NCBI RefSeq assembly: GCF_014171475.1 | Contig: NZ_CP048817.1 | Location: 3,410,001-3,474,000 of the forward strand | Source: Sphingomonas sp. So64.6b | GTDB taxonomy: Bacteria > Pseudomonadota > Alphaproteobacteria > Sphingomonadales > Sphingomonadaceae | Length of the DNA stretch: 64,000 bases | Direction: 5' to 3' | Shown here: piece after piece, positions 59,784 through 64,000 of the stretch | Layout: the number at the start of each line of letters is the position of its first letter | Numbering within the stretch: the stretch's first letter is position 1 | Translations under genes and position numbers: made by a program | Notes under the pieces: generated by a model | Database searches by the model: none | Told to the model about the DNA's origin: nothing | What the model saw: only the letters and a program-made list of their open reading frames with translations

Positions 59784-59805
59784 GTCCCCGGCAACGTCCG
59801 GGGAC
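59784..59805 (+). terminator. Hairpin after tRNA-Leu
   Basis: GTCCCCGG and CCGGGGAC form a perfect 8-bp stem over a 6-base loop, 6 bases after the tRNA CCA end. No T-run, but the position suits a tRNA terminator or processing signal. Confidence 0.5.
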
Positions 59806-59891
59806 GTCCAGCAAGCGGCTGGTTTCAAAGCATAATTTCATCGACGATCGCTGGCAACCGTCCGGGTTGATCCAGCTGATTCCAGCAAAAG

Positions 59892-59920
59892 AGACACAAA
59901 AAGAGTCTCATTTTGTGTCT
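59892..59920. promoter_or_regulatory. Inverted repeat upstream of the integrase gene
   Basis: AGACACAAAA and TTTTGTGTCT are perfect 10-base arms around a 9-base centre, 33 bases before the integrase start. It could be a regulatory or recombinase/excisionase arm-type site. Confidence 0.45.
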
Positions 59921-59952
59921 GCTGGGTGGACCCGGAGAAAACCGGGAACACG

Positions 59953-61233
59953 ATGATGCTGACACAACTCCAGATTACCTCCGCCACGCCTAGGGCGAAG
60001 CCGTACAATCTCCCTGACGGACAAGGGCTGGTCCTCGTCGTCCAGACGAGCGGCTCGAAGCTCTGGCGCTTCCGCTATCGATATGCCGGCCGACCAAAGA
60101 CGCTTCACATCGGCCCTTGGCCGGCCAAGTCGCTTGCCGACGCTCGCGAGAAATGCCGTGAGGCGCGAAAGGCCATCGCGGCCGGGCTCGATCCGGTTCT
60201 CGAGAAAAAGCGCGCAAGGATCACAGCGCGGTTCGCCGTGGCCACGACCTTCAAGGACGTGGCGCTGGAATGGGTCGCTAAGTGCGAGCGCGAAGGCCGT
60301 GCCGAGATCACGGTGGACAAAATCCGCTGGCTGCTGGGCATGGCGTATCCGCTGATCGGTTCCCATCCGATCGGCTCCATCACGCCCACCGAGGCACTAT
60401 CCGTCCTGCGCAAGGTCGAGGCACGCGGTCGCTACGAAAGTGCCCGCCGCATGCGTAGCGTGCTCAGCCGCGTGTTTCGCTATGGCATCGCGACCGCCCG
60501 CTGCGATCGCGATATAGCCGCCGATCTGCGCGGTGCGCTGACGACTCCCAAGACCGTCCATCACGCGGCCATCACCGATCCCGATGAGGTCGGCATCCTG
60601 CTGAAGACAATGGACGGCTATACCGGCCAGGCGGTCACACGCATGGCTATGCGGCTTTCTCCTCACCTCTTCGTCCGGCCGGGCGAACTGCGCCAGGCCG
60701 AGTGGGGCGAGATCGATGTCGAGAAGGCGACCTGGTCGATTCCCGCCGAGCGAATGAAGATGCGGCGCGCGCACCGGGTGCCGCTGTCCCGGCAAGTGCT
60801 GGCGATGATCGAAGAACTGCGCAAGATCACCGGGCATCGCCAGCACCTGTTCCCGTGCATGGGGAGTCCGAGGCGGCCCATGTCCGAGAATGGCGTCAAC
60901 CAGGCCCTGCGTCGGCTTGGATACGAGACCGGCGAGATGACGGCCCATGGTTTTCGAGCGATGGCGGCAACCTTGCTCAATGAGATGGGCCAGTGGAACC
61001 CAGATGCGATCGAGCGGCAGCTCGCGCATCAAGAAGCGTCATCCGTCCGTCGCGCCTACGCGCGTGGCGAATATTGGGATGAACGCGTCGCCATGATGCA
61101 GCACTGGTCGGATTATCTGGATGGGCTGCGTGACGCTGCAGAAGCGCCAAGGCCTCCGAAAATTTCCTCCGGCACGCCCAAGGCGCGAAAATCCACCAAG
61201 GCCGGTCGCCCCCGTGGCCGGCCAGCGCGCTAA
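59953..61233 (+). CDS. P4-type tyrosine integrase
   Basis: 426 residues. The N-terminal DUF4102-type arm-binding domain (MLTQLQITSATPRAKPYNLPDGQGLVL) is followed by the core-binding domain and the catalytic domain with Arg in LFVRPGELRQAEW, His-x-x-Arg in AHGFRAMAATLL, His in QLAHQ and the nucleophilic Tyr in RRAYARGEYW. The C terminus is a Lys/Arg-rich tail. The start at 59953 is chosen by comparison with the family; GGGA lies 5 bases upstream. Directly downstream of tRNA-Leu, it marks an integrated island that runs past the right edge. Confidence 0.93.
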   Translation: MMLTQLQITSATPRAKPYNLPDGQGLVLVVQTSGSKLWRFRYRYAGRPKTLHIGPWPAKSLADAREKCREARKAIAAGLDPVLEKKRARITARFAVATTFKDVALEWVAKCEREGRAEITVDKIRWLLGMAYPLIGSHPIGSITPTEALSVLRKVEARGRYESARRMRSVLSRVFRYGIATARCDRDIAADLRGALTTPKTVHHAAITDPDEVGILLKTMDGYTGQAVTRMAMRLSPHLFVRPGELRQAEWGEIDVEKATWSIPAERMKMRRAHRVPLSRQVLAMIEELRKITGHRQHLFPCMGSPRRPMSENGVNQALRRLGYETGEMTAHGFRAMAATLLNEMGQWNPDAIERQLAHQEASSVRRAYARGEYWDERVAMMQHWSDYLDGLRDAAEAPRPPKISSGTPKARKSTKAGRPRGRPAR

Positions 61234-61303
61234 GTCACCAATATCCTGCCGGGCACAAGTTCCGTTGATGCCCGGCAGGGTATGACCTGCCAATTCCAAT
61301 GCG

Positions 61304-61510
61304 TCAGCTTTGTGCCAATCGATCGACGGCGGTCAGGGACTTCAGGCTTCCATATTGTATGAGCGTGGCGCGCCCCACCTTCACGGCCTCGAGATCGCCC
61401 GATTGAATGAGCTCGTAGATGCGGGACCGGCTGAGCCCGGTTATCCGAACCGCGGTCGAGATGCGTACCGTAAGCGGCTCGATCTTCTGCTCCCATGCGC
61501 GTTCGATCAT
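61304..61510 (-). CDS. AlpA-like/excisionase-type DNA-binding protein
   Basis: 68 residues. A helix-turn-helix of the MerR-like HTH_17 type: VRISTAVRITGLSRSRIYELIQSGDLEAVKVGRATLI, the usual sequence pattern of AlpA and excisionase proteins. Encoded convergently with the integrase and 70 bases away, it probably controls excision or integrase expression. The start at 61510 is a guess; an upstream TTG at 61540 would add 10 residues. Confidence 0.8.
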   Translation of the reverse strand: MIERAWEQKIEPLTVRISTAVRITGLSRSRIYELIQSGDLEAVKVGRATLIQYGSLKSLTAVDRLAQS

Positions 61511-61823
61511 TTCTGCCACCGCGAAACCGCTGCTGCCCAATAAGGCGCAGGCGAGGTGTCCAGGAGAGCCCTCGCAGAGCTGACCATCATCCGAGCTGTG
61601 CGAAACATCGACCGTGTCATTGGACCTCCAGCCCTAATGCGATTTTGATCGCTGAGGGCCAAACGAACGTGACAAGGATGCGATAGAACCACCAGACCGC
61701 GTCTGGGGACGTTCAGGTACCTTTTGGGGAATAGCGACCAGGAAAACCATCAGGCGGACTCTGATTCCCGGTCGCGAAAGGGGTGATCGCTACCAACGCT
61801 TTGCAATAGTGAGACCAACATCT
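61511..61823. other. Non-coding stretch after the AlpA-like gene
   Basis: About 310 bases with no recognisable gene. It holds, at 61700-61716, an imperfect copy (15 of 17 bases) of a sequence found right after the tRNA at 59795-59811. Otherwise nothing clear. Confidence 0.5.
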
Positions 61824-62130
61824 TCAACGAATCCTTACTTGCGCAATGGCCGATCTGCCTTCCAGTCAGGCAAGGCCGTCAGCCAGATGGTCGTCGGACA
61901 CCTGCTTGCCGCTCATTTCGAGGCGTTCGAGACGGTCGCCCCCATCTCCACCGCGTAGCTCCCTGTCCGACGTCGTGCCGGGGATCGCCAACGTCGCGGT
62001 ATCGGCGGCGGCGACACTCGCCGATCTACTCCGGCGGGATATCACGCCAGGCAGCATCTTTATCGGCTCCGATTCTCAATCCCGCCTCTGGGCCGAGTCC
62101 GTGGCGGGGCGTCTGGGGCTCGACGTCTTC
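61824..62130 (+). pseudogene. Decayed ribose-phosphate diphosphokinase (prs-like) fragment
   Basis: Three reading frames must be joined to follow it. The first frame gives PYLRNGRSAFQSGKAVSQ and MVVGHLLAAHFEAFETV, which resembles the PRPP-synthetase motif AFHPGEAVSQ plus VVGRLLADHFD; after a shift PHLHRV appears, and after another shift SSLSDVVPGIANVAVSAAA, then PGSIFIGSDSQSRLWAESVA and GRLGLDVF. No start codon and no C-terminal part are found. The prs-like identity is from family memory; at least two frameshifts are needed to explain the order of motifs. Confidence 0.6.
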
Positions 62131-62428
62131 ACCTCGGGCCACTCTGCCTTGGGCACGAGTGGGCAATGACGTGGATGCCCTTGCCGCCGGTCAGCATCGG
62201 GAAGGTCTCCAGACTAGTCGACTTCAGGATATCTCGGAAATGGAAGGCGGCCCTGCGCACCGCCTCGAAGTCGAGAACGTCGTCCGGATCGAGGTCGAAG
62301 ACGAGCCGATCGGCCTTCTCGACATCCTCGATCCGGGCACCCCAGCCATGGAACTCGATCGAGCCCATCTGGACACATGTCAGCAGACCATCGGCTATGT
62401 CGATATAGAGATCGAGGAAGGCGCTCAC
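62124..62428 (-). pseudogene. ligD: LigD polymerase-domain fragment, frameshifted
   Basis: The minus strand encodes LLTCVQMGSIEFHGWGAR, RLVFDLDPDDVLDFEAVRRA and FPMLTGGKGIHVIA, unmistakable pieces of the ligase D primase/polymerase domain (VFDLDPD carries metal-binding Asp residues). One base is lost after HVIA; in the next frame LVPKAEWPEVKT continues the domain. Both the upstream and downstream parts of LigD are missing. Homology begins near 62395; codons before that belong to the junction with the ppa fragment. Confidence 0.8.
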
Positions 62429-62891
62429 ACCTGCCGCGCGGTTATCGAAACACCGAAGGGCAGCCGATCCAGATACACCTACGAGCCCGAGATCGAGGCG
62501 CTCGTGTTGTCCGGGCTGCTGCCTGCTGGGATGAGCTTTCCGCTCGACTTCGGGTTCGTGCCATCGACCCTCGCGGAGGATGGCGACCCACTGGACATCC
62601 TCGTGGTCGGCGACGACCCGAGTGCACCCGGATGCGTCGTGCTCGTGACGCTGCTTGGCGTGATCGAGGCAGAACAGACCGAAGGCGGCAATACGGTAAG
62701 AAACGATCGCCTGAGCGCGCGCACGTCGCTGTCAGGCGGCGGACAGCGTGGACGATCTCGGAGATTTGTTCGTCAATCACCTCGGCCGCTTCTTCGTCAC
62801 CGACAACGAACTGAAGAAGAAAGGCTTCAAGGTGCTCGGCGTGGGCGGGCCGGAACGAGCACTGAACCTGCTCCAGGCTGCGATCGAATAA
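62416..62891 (+). pseudogene. Inorganic pyrophosphatase (ppa-like), frameshifted
   Basis: The first frame encodes CRAVIETPKGSRSRYTYEPE, LPAGMSFPLDFGFVPSTLAE, DGDPLDILVVGDDPSAPGC and GVIEAEQTEGGNTVRNDRLS, the core of a family-I pyrophosphatase-like protein including the metal-binding DGDPLD motif. Near 62718 the frame is lost; SVDDLGDLFVNHLGRFFVTD and ELKKKGFKVLGVGGPERALN continue in another frame to a TAA at 62891. No proper start codon is present: the 5' end abuts the ligD fragment. Confidence 0.75.
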
Positions 62892-62946
62892 GCGTCTCGA
62901 ACAGGGGACGGACGCGAAAAATCATCGCGAGAGACGTAGTCCGCGC

Positions 62947-63210
62947 TTAGCGGAGCTGGCTATCCTTGCTGCCGCGTCGGTTGATCATTGCGAAAGCGGG
63001 CCGCTTGTCGCGCTCCCCCTGGCAAGCCACGCATGTGCGCGCACCCGGAAGAGCGTTGCGACGCGCCGCGGGTATGTCCTCGCCGCAATCCTCGCATTCG
63101 TCGAGCCCGTCGCCGCTCGGCAGGCGCGCGCGCGCGCTCAGCACCGCATCGGTGATGCTGTCGGCGATCTGATCCTGAACGGCACCATCGGGCGCCCAGC
63201 CATTGGCCAT
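62947..63210 (-). CDS. DksA/TraR-type C4 zinc-finger protein
   Basis: 87 residues. The pattern matches the small YbiI/TraR-like group: MANGWAPDGAVQDQIADSI, then a four-Cys finger in CEDCGEDIPAARR and CVACQGE. Relatives bind RNA polymerase or are carried on mobile elements; the function here is unknown. The ATG at 63210 is preferred because GWA-x-D-x-AVQ is the family start; the upstream codons to 63243 look non-native. Confidence 0.8.
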   Translation of the reverse strand: MANGWAPDGAVQDQIADSITDAVLSARARLPSGDGLDECEDCGEDIPAARRNALPGARTCVACQGERDKRPAFAMINRRGSKDSQLR

Positions 63211-63304
63211 CTGCGTTCTGCCGCAATATCGAAGGTTTAACACGCGATCTAGGAATTGTGTCCTGTAATTCCAGGGCCTTGCGCGATTGAAGCGAAGGCT
63301 GTGC

Positions 63305-63826
63305 TTACAAAGCCAGCATCGGCTGCCGAGCGCCCGGGCCGATTTCCTCCACCAGAAATGTCCGCGCGGGTGGCGTCACGAGCAAATCCGCCTCCGGCAC
63401 GGTCCGATCCAGCCACTGCATCACCTGGCGGCGGTGAATGATAGCGCCGTGCCGCTCTTGGTGAAGCGCGACCTCGCGATTGGCCGCGACAGTGACGATC
63501 CGGTAACTGAGCGGCCATTCGCCCATGGCCGGCTCCCAGACGCCGGCAAGGTAGAAGAAATTGCCGCCATCGAGCGTCACCCGGTAGCGCTTGTCGCCGA
63601 TGCCCATGTGAAATTCGGACGCCGGGATCAGGCAACGATGGCTCGGGAACGTCTGTCCCTCGGACCGAACGAACCGGAAAGACGTCCCGCTGCCGAACCG
63701 GGGATCGGATCCCCACGTCGCCTCGACCATTTCCACTTCATCGACAATATCCGGATTACGCCGGATGATGGCGCGCCGGCTTCCCAACGGCGCGTCCGAA
63801 TCAAAGGGTCTGGGCGTCGAGTCCAT
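63305..63826 (-). CDS. SRAP-family (YedK/HMCES-like) protein without the N-terminal Cys
   Basis: 173 residues. The SRAP core is seen in CLIPASEFHMGIGDKRYRV (Glu of the active site), FFYLAGVWEPA, LSYRIVTVAA, the His in QERHGAIIHRRQVMQWLD, and a late VTPPARTFLVEEI. The N terminus (MDSTPRPFDSD) lacks the MCGR/MCN start whose Cys2 makes the DNA-protein crosslink at abasic sites in true SRAP proteins. Either this is a non-crosslinking subfamily or the N-terminal region has been lost. It is divergent from a canonical SRAP gene, with a LexA box between them. Confidence 0.8.
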   Translation of the reverse strand: MDSTPRPFDSDAPLGSRRAIIRRNPDIVDEVEMVEATWGSDPRFGSGTSFRFVRSEGQTFPSHRCLIPASEFHMGIGDKRYRVTLDGGNFFYLAGVWEPAMGEWPLSYRIVTVAANREVALHQERHGAIIHRRQVMQWLDRTVPEADLLVTPPARTFLVEEIGPGARQPMLAL

Positions 63827-63831
63827 GCTTG

Positions 63832-63846
63832 GAACATACTGGGAAC
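63832..63846. promoter_or_regulatory. LexA (SOS) box, alphaproteobacterial type
   Basis: GAAC-ATACTGG-GAAC, the reverse complement of GTTC-N7-GTTC, the direct-repeat LexA site of alphaproteobacteria. It lies between divergent SRAP genes, 6 bases upstream of the start codon at 63826 and 36 bases before the start at 63882. Confidence 0.75.
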
Positions 63847-63881
63847 GACGCCGAGGCGCAAGTTAGGGAGCGGGAAATACG

Positions 63882-64000
63882 ATGTGCAATGATTACCGCC
63901 TGGAGGTCGATGTCGCGTCGATCGTCGAGGATTTCGCCGACCTCAAGATCAAGATCGATTTCCCGGAGGGCGTGCCCAACGTCGCGCCGCGCGCCGACAT
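63882..64000 (+). CDS. SRAP-family protein (YedK/HMCES-like), N-terminal part
   Basis: Only the first 39 codons are in the window. It opens MCNDYRLEVDVASIVEDFAD and reaches VPNVAPRAD, a canonical SRAP N terminus: Cys2 is exposed after Met removal and forms a thiazolidine crosslink with abasic sites in single-stranded DNA. It shares the divergent promoter and LexA box with the Cys-less homologue on the other strand. It continues beyond the right edge. Confidence 0.88.
   Translation, partial: MCNDYRLEVDVASIVEDFADLKIKIDFPEGVPNVAPRAD

Noticed and set aside
59953..64000. Complete prophage
   Set aside because: Only an integrase and an AlpA-like gene are present; no structural, lysis or replication genes were seen before the window ends.

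Overview
The window reads as chromosome of an alphaproteobacterium of the sphingomonad type. It is GC-rich and tightly packed, with many start/stop overlaps (ATGA, GTGA, TTGA, TGATG). It has three TonB-dependent receptors, carbohydrate-scavenging loci with LacI and FadR/GntR regulators, and a direct-repeat SOS box (GAAC-N7-GAAC, the reverse complement of GTTC-N7-GTTC) that is typical of alphaproteobacterial LexA. No rRNA, CRISPR array or intact insertion sequence was seen. Functional calls rest on reading motifs and family resemblance by eye; no database search was possible.

Region 1 (1-15769): a LacI-type regulator (cut by the window edge) diverges from an eleven-gene co-directional cluster. 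The cluster holds a TonB-dependent receptor, two related secreted alpha/beta hydrolases, two GH1 glycosidases (one with a Tat signal, one without), two HSL-type esterases, an MFS transporter, a GH37 trehalase, an SGNH esterase and a GH42 glycosidase. From the second gene on, every junction overlaps by a few bases, so it looks like one transcript with coupled translation. The mix of about five esterases, three retaining beta-glycosidases and a trehalase suggests uptake and stepwise stripping of an acylated oligosaccharide, perhaps one with a trehalose core. The substrate is unknown.

Region 2 (15797-28352): an alginate-utilisation locus. It contains a FadR-type GntR regulator, a large sphingomonad/xanthomonad-type TonB receptor, a KDG kinase, and a leftward operon of PL6 lyase, PL17 oligoalginate lyase, MFS uronate transporter, SDR-type DEH reductase and a CE12-like acetylesterase. 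A 14-base motif (GATG-N-CTATACCAG) is present in both structural promoters, and a weaker form lies before the regulator gene, so the three units probably form one regulon.

Region 3 (28648-49634): mostly housekeeping and envelope genes: a DUF4403 lipoprotein, an ArnT/PMT-like glycosyltransferase, a third TonB receptor with a Gly/Arg-rich insert, a DmdC-type acyl-CoA dehydrogenase, TsaC/Sua5, AqpZ, MsrA, GalE, an EamA exporter, an NAD-dependent epimerase, M48 and M28 peptidases, PepN, and a GST/CsaA/DUF72 operon. A palindromic repeat sits inside the TsaC/Sua5 gene and keeps the frame open.

Region 4 (49281-59580): a repeat-rich islet lies around a GIY-YIG gene. It includes inverted repeats, a second copy of the gltB 3' end and a cluster of TTCCCG hexamers ending in a perfect 18-bp palindrome. 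It is followed by a gltD-DUF2059-DUF2059-gltB operon, uppP and an NDUFA9-like reductase.

Region 5 (59645-64000): tRNA-Leu(CAG) followed by a P4-type integrase and an AlpA-like DNA-binding protein, marking the left edge of an integrated island. Inside are decayed fragments of prs, ligD (polymerase domain) and ppa, then a DksA/TraR-type zinc-finger gene. The window ends with a divergent pair of SRAP (YedK/HMCES) genes sharing a LexA box; one of them lacks the usual Cys2.
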